NCBI GenBank assembly: GCA_016712275.1
Contig: JADJRI010000001.1
Coordinates: 186,001 to 250,000, forward strand
DNA length: 64,000 nucleotides
Reading direction: 5' to 3'
Source: Planctomycetota bacterium
Lineage (GTDB): Bacteria; Planctomycetota; Phycisphaerae; UBA1845; UTPLA1
Made by a program: the position numbers and the translations under genes
Notes under the pieces: model-generated
What the model saw: the letters and a program-made list of their open reading frames with translations, nothing else
Databases searched by the model: none
What the model was told of the DNA's origin: nothing
Shown: positions 45,242 to 53,827 of the stretch, piece by piece
Layout of the letters: every line of letters begins with the position of its first letter
Position numbering within the stretch: position 1 is the stretch's first letter

Positions 45242-46804
45242 TCAGCCCTTTGATTTGGACGCGGGCCCGTTGGCCACCGTCGGCTGCGGCAAGTTCGGCC
45301 ATTTGACCAGAAGCCGGATCGCATCGTCGATCTTGCTCTTGGGCGAAGCCATCTTGCCTTCGGAGTTGTAGAAAATCGCAAAAGCCAGCCACCGATCATT
45401 CTCCGCTTTGACAAAGCCCGCCAGCGTCCAGACGCCATTGATGTAGCCGGTCTTGGCGAATACGCGATCGCGCGTTGCGGCTTCTCTTAATCTCTTCTTG
45501 AGCGTTCCCTCGGTGCCGGGGGTGGCAAGGGAATTGCGAAGCAAATCAAAATTCGCGGTGCCGCTCTTATAGATGTGCTGAAGCACGAGTGTCGAAGCAT
45601 GGGCACTCAGGCGATTGTATCGTGACAGGCCGCTGCCATCGTCGATGGTGATCTGGCTGGCCGGCGCCCCCACTTTGCGCAGAAATGTATGCACCATGGA
45701 ACGGCCGGTATCCCATGAGCCGACCTGTCCGCCCTGAGCGCCGAGGGTCTTGAGTATCGCCTCGGCGAACATGCCGCGGCTGTCCTTGCCGCATCGGCGC
45801 AGGGCATCGCTGAGGGGCGAGCGATGGACATGCACGACATGACACTCTTTCGGAAGTCGGCCGTTGTCGAGCCCTGACTTTTCCCGAACGATCTTGCCGC
45901 CCACTTTGATCCCGTTGGTCGCCAGAATGGTGCGAACCACGGAACCGAAGTAGAGCCCGGGATCGCGAACCGTCACTTTATCCAGCACGCCCGCCTTGGA
46001 TACGCCGCCGCGCACAACGAGCGTGTCCGATTCAGCCAACCTCGATGCAATAACGCCGCCCTTGCCATTGGTTTGCGTCTCGTTTTTGATTTTGATGTAG
46101 GTGTTGCCGGGGACGAGCTGAACCTTTGCCTTCTTGCCGGGCTGGGTCGGCACAATCATAGCTCTGACGCAATTCTCGGCAAAGTTCAAGCCGCCGACCG
46201 CGGCTTCGTACCAAGCTTGAAACTGATTCTTCGGCCACTGGGGATGGATGAATTCATCATCGAATATCGAATCGTCGATCACAATGTCGCCGGGAATCTG
46301 CTTCACGCCTGCCTTCTTCAGGACGGCCGCCCAATCGTGCAGGACACTCGTGATGCTCGATCCGTTTTCCACGGCAAAGCGCTCGTCACCCAGTGAAGGA
46401 TCGCCGCTGCCGACGATGATCAAATCGGTCCCACGCACGGCCAGCACCGTCTGATACTTGTAATCAGGGCCGAGCAGGTCGATGGCCGCCGACATGATCA
46501 TGAGCTTCATGTTGCTGGCCGGAATGACGGGGTCTTCGGCGCGATTGGAATAAATGATCTCACCGGATTCGAGTTCGATGACTTGGGCGCTGAGCCTCCC
46601 TTTCGCGCCAGGCGTAAGGGCCAGCACCGCATCGAGCCGTACCTTGAGCAGCGAGGCGGGCAGGATTTTTGGCGAATCCGCAGGACGGGCCGGCTGTGCC
46701 ACAGCAATACTGGCCAGCAACAGGATCATGCATGCGGCCATGCACGATGCAGTTCTGTGAATTCTTGGTTCTAACGATGCGAAATATCGGTCTCGGCGAT
46801 TCAT
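45242..46804 (-). CDS. dacB: D-alanyl-D-alanine carboxypeptidase/endopeptidase, PBP4 family (S13)
   Basis: This enzyme trims or cuts peptidoglycan cross-links. From ATG 46804 (46810 is also possible) it is about 520 residues with a signal peptide (CMAACMILLLASIAVA). Motif 1 is PASNMKL (SxxK). Motif 3 is FAKTGYI (KTG). Motif 2, usually SxN, reads S-R-G in CGKDSRGMFAEA, so the Asn is replaced by Gly (45773-45781). VGSGDPSLGDE and TIDDGSGLSRYNRLS are typical of PBP4. Planctomycetes do make peptidoglycan, so the gene is meaningful here. The altered second motif may change activity. It is convergent with the cytochrome gene. Confidence 0.9.
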   Translation of the reverse strand: MNRRDRYFASLEPRIHRTASCMAACMILLLASIAVAQPARPADSPKILPASLLKVRLDAVLALTPGAKGRLSAQVIELESGEIIYSNRAEDPVIPASNMKLMIMSAAIDLLGPDYKYQTVLAVRGTDLIIVGSGDPSLGDERFAVENGSSITSVLHDWAAVLKKAGVKQIPGDIVIDDSIFDDEFIHPQWPKNQFQAWYEAAVGGLNFAENCVRAMIVPTQPGKKAKVQLVPGNTYIKIKNETQTNGKGGVIASRLAESDTLVVRGGVSKAGVLDKVTVRDPGLYFGSVVRTILATNGIKVGGKIVREKSGLDNGRLPKECHVVHVHRSPLSDALRRCGKDSRGMFAEAILKTLGAQGGQVGSWDTGRSMVHTFLRKVGAPASQITIDDGSGLSRYNRLSAHASTLVLQHIYKSGTANFDLLRNSLATPGTEGTLKKRLREAATRDRVFAKTGYINGVWTLAGFVKAENDRWLAFAIFYNSEGKMASPKSKIDDAIRLLVKWPNLPQPTVANGPASKSKG

Positions 46805-47130
46805 GGGCATGGATGTTACGGAATGCGGGCGGCGTCGCAAGTCTTTGACTTGACTCAGCGGACACCCTAGAGTCGGATGGGTAATGCGACCTTCCGGTGC
46901 GACGATTACTCCCATTGGTATCGGCAGCGATTCACAGGTCTCGTGAGCGGCCCTTTCAGCCTCATTCCGTCGCTGACCCTTGCCGGTAAGGGCGAATAAC
47001 CGATTTCCGGTTTGGCGATTCGACCCGCATTCGGATATCCTGAGGAAGGGGCGATTTGCATCGCATGCAAATGCCGCTCAGAGGTGCCTGGGGGTATATC
47101 GACCGAGACCCGAATGCTTTGAATTGAACC
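46805..47130. other. Divergent intergenic region
   Basis: These 326 bases lie between dacB (minus) and the receiver-like gene (plus). There is a small hairpin CCCTTGCCGGTAAGGG near 46977-46992. No convincing gene, promoter pair or RNA is seen. Confidence 0.35.
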
Positions 47131-47706
47131 ATGTCCGCACACGCCACACAAACCGGACTGTCCTATCTGATCGTCTTTGACGGTCACGATGATGCCATTT
47201 GCTCCGCGGGCGAATTGATGATGAACCACGGCTCTCAGGTGCAGTGGGTTCCGGATGTCTACTCCGCGATGGCCCAATTGTGCACCGGCAATCTGCCCAG
47301 CCGGCTGATCGTTGATGTTCGCATCCTCGATGAGAGCGAGCTTGCGTTCATCAATCTCGCGCCGCGTTATTTTCCGGAACTGAAAGTTACGGTGCCCACG
47401 CTCGACGGCACCCTGTCGCGCATCAACGGATTCAAGGGCCGGTACGAAACGCTCTCCCTGACCGACATCACCGATGAAGCCCTCGGCATTCGCGCGGCCG
47501 TCGCCGACGAAATCACCGACGAGGCCGAGGTCGTCGAATGGGGCGGCGAAGAAGCCGTTGCGACGGATGAGGCGATTGAAGACAACCCCATGCGGCCGGA
47601 CTCGCCGCGCATGAATCCGTCAAACGACTCCGCGATCACGCCCGAAGAAATGGACGCCCTGCTCGCCGATGATGCCGATGCGTCGGAAAGAGGGGCCGAT
47701 CGATGA
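47131..47706 (+). CDS. Receiver-like protein coupled to a diguanylate cyclase
   Basis: This 191-residue protein has an N-terminal Rossmann-like domain resembling a degenerate response-regulator receiver (YLIVFDGHDDAICSAGELMM, VPDVYSAMAQL, RLIVDVRILDESEL) with an Asp in the usual phospho-acceptor place. A very acidic C-terminal tail follows (DEAEVVEWGGEEAVATDEA, TPEEMDALLADDADA). It overlaps the following diguanylate cyclase by ATGA (47703-47706), so the two proteins are translationally coupled and probably act together. I see no DNA-binding domain. Confidence 0.65.
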   Translation: MSAHATQTGLSYLIVFDGHDDAICSAGELMMNHGSQVQWVPDVYSAMAQLCTGNLPSRLIVDVRILDESELAFINLAPRYFPELKVTVPTLDGTLSRINGFKGRYETLSLTDITDEALGIRAAVADEITDEAEVVEWGGEEAVATDEAIEDNPMRPDSPRMNPSNDSAITPEEMDALLADDADASERGADR

Positions 47707-49040
47707 GCGACGCCCCCCCGACACGAGACCCGCGACTCCTGATCATCAGCGATCTCGATCGACTCGGCCCGATCATGCGCGACTGTTTAGCGCCACGACC
47801 GATCAACGGCGTCCGGAATTACATCGCCGGCATCGCGGAAATCCCCCGCGCCAAAACGCAGGCCGTCCTCATCGGCCATGATCGCGGCTGTCGAAACATC
47901 GAGGCCGCGGTGACAGCCATCAAGAATGTCGCTGGCCCCAAGATACCGGTCATTTTCTGCTGCGAACCGGTCTATGAGTTTGTCGGCCGCCGAATGCTCG
48001 ACCACGGCGCGGATGATTACATCATCTTCCCGCCGGAGCCGCTGGAGCTTGAGCGTGCCTTGGGTGTGGCATCGCGGGCCACGCAAAAGAAAATCGCGCA
48101 GGATTCAATCGCCGCCGTGCCGCTGCCGACCCCCGAAGAGCTGGCACGGCTGGCCGACCTGCTGCCGCGCATCGGCAAGCCCGACCCGAAGCGGCTGTCG
48201 GCCATGGCGGCGCTGGTCGCGATCGCGGTGAATGCCGATTGGGCGACGATCTCGTCGGACGGCAAAATGGGCCGCGCCGGCCGCGGCAGCGCCCGATCCG
48301 ATTCGGCCACGCTTGTCGAACCCATCGTCGAAGGCGAGCAGCGCGGCGGGCAGATTCGCGTCGGGCCGAAAGTCGGCGGCGAGGAATACAGCGAAGCCGA
48401 TCGCGAAAAACTCCGGCATTACGGGCTGCTTTATGGCCGGCTGCTGGAAGGCGCTCGACGCGCGGAAAACTGGCGAAAGCTGGCGCTGACCGACGATCTC
48501 ACCGGCCTGCCGAACCGCCGGCAGTTGCTCGCGTTTCTAAAGGAAAAGCTCGCCGTGGCCCGGCGCGACCGCATGACCGTCACGACGCTCATCTTCGATA
48601 TCGACGACTTCAAGCGATACAACGATCAGTATGGCCACGATGCCGGCGATCAGATTCTCATCGAAGTGAGCAGCCTTTTCGCGCAGTGCTGCCGCAAGAC
48701 CGATCTCGTCGCCCGGCTGGGCGGCGATGAGTTTGTCGTCGTCTTCTGGGATCCCGAGGGCCCGCGCGCCGTCGGGTCCACGCCGCCGAAGGGCGTGCTG
48801 AATGTCCTGCAGCGCTTTCGAACCGCGCTGCAGAAGCACACATTCGCCCGGCTCGGCCCCGATGCGGTCGGCTGCCTGACGCTCAGCGGCGGCATCGCCC
48901 ACTTCCCATGGCAGGCCACCACCAGCGCGGGGCTGCTCGAAGCCGCGGACCTCGCCCTCTTGCAGGCGAAGGAACATGGGAAGAATCGATTCTGGGTGAT
49001 CGGGCGAGGGGATGTTGAGATAGATGCGGCGGCCACTTGA
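47703..49040 (+). CDS. Diguanylate cyclase with N-terminal receiver-like domain
   Basis: This 445-residue protein begins with a receiver-like domain (RLLIISDLDRLGPIMRDCL, VIFCCEPVYEFVGRRML, DYIIFPPEPLELERAL). A GAF-like middle follows (MAALVAIAVNADWATISSDG), then a GGDEF domain: LTDDLTGLPNRRQLLAFLKE, IFDIDDFKRYNDQYGHDAGD, and the active site ARLGGDEFVVVF. An I-site RxxD (RKTD) lies five residues before GGDEF. It makes cyclic di-GMP, probably under control of the coupled receiver-like partner. It is the second diguanylate cyclase in this window. Confidence 0.9.
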   Translation: MSDAPPTRDPRLLIISDLDRLGPIMRDCLAPRPINGVRNYIAGIAEIPRAKTQAVLIGHDRGCRNIEAAVTAIKNVAGPKIPVIFCCEPVYEFVGRRMLDHGADDYIIFPPEPLELERALGVASRATQKKIAQDSIAAVPLPTPEELARLADLLPRIGKPDPKRLSAMAALVAIAVNADWATISSDGKMGRAGRGSARSDSATLVEPIVEGEQRGGQIRVGPKVGGEEYSEADREKLRHYGLLYGRLLEGARRAENWRKLALTDDLTGLPNRRQLLAFLKEKLAVARRDRMTVTTLIFDIDDFKRYNDQYGHDAGDQILIEVSSLFAQCCRKTDLVARLGGDEFVVVFWDPEGPRAVGSTPPKGVLNVLQRFRTALQKHTFARLGPDAVGCLTLSGGIAHFPWQATTSAGLLEAADLALLQAKEHGKNRFWVIGRGDVEIDAAAT

Positions 49041-49080
49041 TTACAACCGCATTGAACGCAGACGCGCCTTTGATTGTGAC

Positions 49081-50508
49081 TTATTCTCCCGAACTAACCT
49101 GTTTGGTTCTAAGAGTACGTTGCAATCGCGACTTTAGATCATCAAAAATTCGCCCCAATTCCTTTTCGTCGGAAGAGTCTGCGCTTGCTGGTTTCGACGT
49201 TGCAGTCTGAGAATTCAATGACTCGACCTTCTGCTCAAACTTCTTACTCATTCGCAGAAGGATTGGCTTTGCGCGCTTTCGACAGTCCTTGAGAATTCCC
49301 CATGCCGACTCGATTTGCGCGCTGGAAAGCGCATCAGAACTTTCAGCGGAATTCTGTTCTCGTTGTGGCGAGTATCTCAGAATCCAACGCCTAACATACG
49401 TTTCCCACAAGTCAGGCGTCCATGAAACAGAATGCAAACCGAAATTGTCGGCTTCGGAATTCCACCATTGTGGATACTGACCATTTCCAAAAGCGAGTCG
49501 GGTGTTTCGCTCAAAGTCCTGAAGAAACTTCAAATCGTCCGGATTGGCAAAATCATCCCGCCATTCTTTCTCGCTAACGACCACACCTCCACCAATGTAC
49601 CGAACAGCGGAATCAGCACCCTTTAGTCCTTCATGCAATCGCCGAAAATCAAGTGTCTGCACACCCATGGGCATTGCAAGATTGTCCGCATCCAGGTGTT
49701 TGTGGTGTGACGACTTATCAAATTCGGCTTTGCTGAATTCATGACTAAAGATCATTCCAAGGGTCGGTGATTCTGAGTAACTGCGAATGAGCCACCACCG
49801 CGTGCCCTCCTTAACATAGTCATTCTTGACGACGCGCTTCAGGGTGCGATTCCCGTCTTCATCGATCATGAATTTTCGTACTTCGATGATAGCGTCGTCC
49901 TTTGAGGGGTCGATGGTCCACACTATTTGAGAAAACGGTGCTTTTGAAGAATCTGCCTCTCGTGCCTGCATTCGAACCTCAATAAAGCCGTTGGATTTGC
50001 GTTCACTCCATGCCGCCTCCTTGAGTTGCAATTGAATGAGCCACTTATCAGGACTCAAGTCTCCAAGGTTCTCCCAGGAAATTCCGAACGCGCGTGGATC
50101 GGACAATCTCCACTTGTTGGGCGCGTTTTCCGTCAGATTAACATAGAGGCGTGGCTCGCCTTCACGACGAAACCACTCTTCACCGGTTTTCAGATCGCGA
50201 ATTGTGTGGTCGGGCGAACAGGCTGACTTGACTCCAATGAGCGGGCGTCCGGTACGCGGATCCTTGAGCACAACTCCATCATCGTCGCCCTTATCATGCC
50301 AGTAGATCTCATTCCTCGTCAATTGGACTTCGAAACGGGATTCCCATACCTGCCCCGAAACACCCGAACGGATTCGGCTTTTGTATTCGAGACTTGCTGT
50401 CTCGAATGACATACGGCTTGCAATTGCTCGTGAAAGAGATTCCGGCACTTCGCTATTGGGTCGATCGAGACACCAAAACAAACAGATTAATACTATGATT
50501 GAGTGCAT
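49081..50508 (-). CDS. Exported protein of unknown function, low GC
   Basis: From ATG 50508 (GGAGATG upstream) the protein is about 475 residues with a signal peptide or anchor (MHSIIVLICLFWCLDRP). The first half (FETASLEYKSRIRSG, WESRFEVQLTRNEIYWHDKG, GVVLKDPRTG) faintly resembles the lipoprotein-sorting (LolA-like) beta-barrel fold seen in planctomycete proteins. The C-terminus is helical and charged (KPILLRMSKKFEQKVESLN, KELGRIFDDLKSRLQRTL). Codon use and GC are clearly lower than in the neighbours, which suggests acquisition or rapid change. The function is unknown. Confidence 0.6.
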   Translation of the reverse strand: MHSIIVLICLFWCLDRPNSEVPESLSRAIASRMSFETASLEYKSRIRSGVSGQVWESRFEVQLTRNEIYWHDKGDDDGVVLKDPRTGRPLIGVKSACSPDHTIRDLKTGEEWFRREGEPRLYVNLTENAPNKWRLSDPRAFGISWENLGDLSPDKWLIQLQLKEAAWSERKSNGFIEVRMQAREADSSKAPFSQIVWTIDPSKDDAIIEVRKFMIDEDGNRTLKRVVKNDYVKEGTRWWLIRSYSESPTLGMIFSHEFSKAEFDKSSHHKHLDADNLAMPMGVQTLDFRRLHEGLKGADSAVRYIGGGVVVSEKEWRDDFANPDDLKFLQDFERNTRLAFGNGQYPQWWNSEADNFGLHSVSWTPDLWETYVRRWILRYSPQREQNSAESSDALSSAQIESAWGILKDCRKRAKPILLRMSKKFEQKVESLNSQTATSKPASADSSDEKELGRIFDDLKSRLQRTLRTKQVSSGE

Positions 50509-50577
50509 TGACAGCACATCTCCATATTTGTTGTGGTGTACCTTATGCAATGGCGACATGTCGCCATGACGGGTCAA

Positions 50578-51057
50578 TCAAAAGGCGTCTACGCAGCACT
50601 CTTTCCCATTGCCTTCCCATCCCATTGTTACGGTAAGCAATCCGAGTTCGACTTTACAATCTATATCGTTTACACAATCTACTTCCAATTCCGCGTTTAC
50701 GCATACGTACCATTCTTCGCATGGTGTTTCGCATAATTCGAAGCACTCACCACAGGGAATTGTGCTGCAACTTCCCTCTGGCCGCGTGCTTGTCGACGCG
50801 TCAACTACAGATTGGTATGTAGGAATCTTGCGCAAGAATTCTGTGTTGCATTCCCGAACCAAGCACTTACATGCCGAGTCCGGTGGATTCTCGTAATTAA
50901 GGCAATCGTTGGGAATAATGTATCTCGGATTCCAAAGGCACCCTTGAAGTGCTGGGCACGGATTGCAACCCGCAGCTCGAACTGCATTAGCCTTGGGAAC
51001 ACTAATAACAACGCATAGAATAATACAACCAACGAACATGCCCTGAATACGCTGCAT
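50578..51057 (-). CDS. Small secreted Cys-rich protein
   Basis: This protein of about 159 residues from ATG 51057 has a signal peptide (GMFVGCIILCVVISVPKANA) and about 17 cysteines in a mature chain of about 133 residues, for example GCNPCPALQGC, SACKCLVREC, TIPCGECFELCETPCEEW and KECCVDAF. Such density indicates several disulfides and an extracellular location. I recognise no family. It lies 69 bases upstream of the unknown exported protein on the same strand and shares its low GC, so the two may form an operon. Confidence 0.55.
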   Translation of the reverse strand: MQRIQGMFVGCIILCVVISVPKANAVRAAGCNPCPALQGCLWNPRYIIPNDCLNYENPPDSACKCLVRECNTEFLRKIPTYQSVVDASTSTRPEGSCSTIPCGECFELCETPCEEWYVCVNAELEVDCVNDIDCKVELGLLTVTMGWEGNGKECCVDAF

Positions 51058-51531
51058 AGTTTTGACTCCAATAGAAAACTGAGCGGCCACTATCGAGTTT
51101 GAACACGGAGTTAATCATATCGAAGTGCTCAATACGGAGTCAAGAGTTTTCTTCTCAAGTAATCAATCAATAACATGGCGATGGACAGGTCAATGAGCGC
51201 TATGAACGCAGCACTTTCTGTAATGAACCCAAACCTACGATTCATTCTTGGCCTGGCAGAAATATATGTGCGTGCCACCCATCTGTCACGATGTCCCAAT
51301 TGCGTGGCGCGACCGTTGCGGTACAGGACCAGGACGTTTCGAAAACGCGCTGACTTCGATCGGCTGGTTTAAAACGATGTAAATTAAATTCCGTTATCGC
51401 GTGTCGATCCTGAGACCACATCTCAGGTATTGAGAAATGCAAAGCCTACCGAAATTTACAGCAATTCTGCTGAAGTTTGCCCGAATCGTGGATTCGATTC
51501 GCAAACGGCCCCGTCCCTTATCCTACCCCCA
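51058..51531. other. Low-GC divergent intergenic region
   Basis: These 474 bases separate the Cys-rich secreted protein (minus) from the helicase (plus). The left part is AT-rich and probably holds promoters for the minus-strand pair. The stretch 51240-51360 is more GC-rich and has no recognisable gene. No RNA gene was found. Confidence 0.35.
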
Positions 51532-53751
51532 ATGACGCGCGATGAAATCTGCGGAAAGTTTCTCGATTCACTCACCTTCTCGCCCTATTCCTATCAGGAA
51601 GAAGCGCTGCTCGCCTGGTTTGAAGAGCCGGGCGGCGTCATGGTCTGCGCGCCCACCGGCATGGGCAAGACACTCATCGCCGAGGCGGCCGTCTTCGAGG
51701 CGCTGCACGCGCGCCGAAAAATCTACTACACAACGCCGCTCATCGCCCTCACCGACCAGAAATTCCGCGAGCTGCAAACGCTGGCGGAGAAATGGGGCTT
51801 CTCCCGCGACGATGTCGGCCTCATCACCGGCAACCGGCGCGTAAACCCCGATGCGCTCGTCCGCGTGGTCGTCGCCGAAATCCTGCTGAACCACCTGCTC
51901 TCCACCGACCCGGCGCTCGCGGACATGGAGCACACCGACGCCGTTGTCATGGACGAGTTCCACTCCTTCAACGATCAGGATCGCGGCATCGTTTGGGAGC
52001 TTTCGCTGGTGCTCCTGCCGCGGCGCGTGCGCGTGTTGTTGTTGTCGGCCACCGTGGGCAATCCGGCGGATTTCGCCAACTGGCTGCGGACGTCTCATGC
52101 CCGCACGATTCGCGTGATCGTTTCCAACGAGCGCAAGGTGCCGCTGGAGTTCATCTGGATCGAAGACAAGCTCATGACCGACCTGCTCGGCACGATGGTG
52201 AGCGCCAACGACGCGGAGAATCGCTCGCCCGCGCTGGTGTTCTGCTTCAATCGCGACGAATGCTGGGAGACGGCGGAAAAACTCAAGGGCCTCTCCGTCA
52301 TCAACGCGGATACGCGAAAGAAAATCGAAACGCTGATCGACGATCGGATTCTGGATTTCAAGGAAGGCGTCGGCCCGAAGCTGCGGCAGATGCTCATTCG
52401 AGGCGTCGGCGTGCACCATGCCGGCGTGCTGCCGAAGCACAAGGAGATCGTCGAAGACCTCTTTCAACAAAAGCTGATTCCATTCGTCATCTGCACCGAG
52501 ACGCTGGCGGCCGGCATCAATCTGCCGGCGCGATCGGTCGTCCTCAGCACGCTGCTCAAGGGCAAACCCGGCGACAAAAAACTCATCCCCTCGGCCGCGG
52601 CCCATCAGATGTTCGGCCGCGCCGGCCGGCCGCAATTCGACACGCAGGGTTATGTCTATGCCCTGGCACACGAGGACGATGTCAAGATTTTCAAATGGAA
52701 GCAGAAGTACGACCAGCTCGATCCGCACTCCAAGGACCTCGGCATCATGAAGGCCCGCAAGGACCTGGAGCGGAAGCGACCCTCGCGGCGTAAGACCGAG
52801 CAATACTGGATGCAGGGACATCTCAAAACGCTGATCGAAGCGGGGCCAGCCAAGCTCTACAGCCGCTCGATGATTCCCTATTCGGTGCTGATTTATCTGC
52901 TCACGCGAACGGGCACGCTGCGAGAGACGCGCGATTTCGTCGCCCGGCGTTTCAACGAGCCGGGGCGCATGGCAAAATATCAGGAGCAGCTCGACTTCAT
53001 GGTGGGCAACCTCGCGGCGCTCGGCTATCTCACCCGCTCCGAAGATGGCGATCATGTGACGCTGAACGCCAATATTCACCGGCTGCTCAATTTCCGCAGC
53101 ATCGACCCGCTCTATGCGGACTATCTCGTGGCGCAGCTCAATTTCGCGGACTATGCGGAAAAGTTGATCGCGCTGGAGTCCGTGCTCGAATTGCCGCCGG
53201 TCATTCTTCGCAAAGTGCGCCTGCCGGATCGCGAGCCCGGGCCGCTGGAGCGCGAAGTCATGGTGCCGCAAATGATCGCCATGGGCGTCGTGCTGGCGAA
53301 AATGAAATCGGCCGACGACGATGGCGGCGTGGATGAACGCGTTTATCCGGAGGATGATCCGTGGTGGGATGGTGTGACGCGCGACCGCCCGCCGAATTTC
53401 CCGGAAATGCTCAAGATCGCCTTCGAGGCGAAACTGTCGGCGCCGGAGCCGGTCTTTGTGCAGTCGAAATTCGTCGGACCGGACGTGTTCGAGGACGGCG
53501 ATTTTTACCGTTTCGTTCGCAATCGCGAATTGGTGAAGCAAGAGGGACTGGTACTAAAGCACCTGCTCCGCCTTGTCACCCTCGCCGACGAATTCTTCGC
53601 CATGACACAGGACCCGGATTATCAGCGGATGGGCGAGCTATCGACCCAGGTGTGCCATGCCGTTGACCCGCGCTACACCGACAAGTATCTCGCGGACTTG
53701 AAGGAAATCCGGAAGCTCGCAACCACGGAAATCGAATCTCGCAAACCGTGA
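51532..53751 (+). CDS. Ski2-like DEAD/DEAH-box ATP-dependent helicase
   Basis: This superfamily 2 helicase of about 739 residues starts at ATG 51532 (MTRDEICGKFLDSL). Motifs in order are the Q-like FSPYSYQEEAL, Walker A APTGMGKT, Ia TTPLIALTDQK, II VVMDEFHSF (DEFH), III LLSATVG, IV ALVFCFNRDE, VHHAGVLPKHKEIVEDLF, V TETLAAGINLPARSVVL and VI QMFGRAGRPQFD. VHHAG, AAGINLPA and FGRAGRP are the hallmarks of the Ski2/Brr2/Mtr4 group of RNA or DNA unwinders. The C-terminal 330 residues are helical and of unknown fold. A role in RNA processing or repair is inferred from the family; no operon partner is adjacent. Confidence 0.88.
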   Translation: MTRDEICGKFLDSLTFSPYSYQEEALLAWFEEPGGVMVCAPTGMGKTLIAEAAVFEALHARRKIYYTTPLIALTDQKFRELQTLAEKWGFSRDDVGLITGNRRVNPDALVRVVVAEILLNHLLSTDPALADMEHTDAVVMDEFHSFNDQDRGIVWELSLVLLPRRVRVLLLSATVGNPADFANWLRTSHARTIRVIVSNERKVPLEFIWIEDKLMTDLLGTMVSANDAENRSPALVFCFNRDECWETAEKLKGLSVINADTRKKIETLIDDRILDFKEGVGPKLRQMLIRGVGVHHAGVLPKHKEIVEDLFQQKLIPFVICTETLAAGINLPARSVVLSTLLKGKPGDKKLIPSAAAHQMFGRAGRPQFDTQGYVYALAHEDDVKIFKWKQKYDQLDPHSKDLGIMKARKDLERKRPSRRKTEQYWMQGHLKTLIEAGPAKLYSRSMIPYSVLIYLLTRTGTLRETRDFVARRFNEPGRMAKYQEQLDFMVGNLAALGYLTRSEDGDHVTLNANIHRLLNFRSIDPLYADYLVAQLNFADYAEKLIALESVLELPPVILRKVRLPDREPGPLEREVMVPQMIAMGVVLAKMKSADDDGGVDERVYPEDDPWWDGVTRDRPPNFPEMLKIAFEAKLSAPEPVFVQSKFVGPDVFEDGDFYRFVRNRELVKQEGLVLKHLLRLVTLADEFFAMTQDPDYQRMGELSTQVCHAVDPRYTDKYLADLKEIRKLATTEIESRKP

Positions 53752-53827
53752 AATCGCGCCAACGGGATAAGCGGGACCAGAAGGCGTCATTCGTCCCGGT
53801 CATCGAACGCTGAAATCCTCTCGTCGA

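Noticed and set aside
51568..53541. A very long open frame on the strand opposite the helicase
   Set aside because: It mirrors the helicase coding frame, is rich in Arg/His/Val as expected of an antisense reading of GC-rich codons, and has no recognisable domain.
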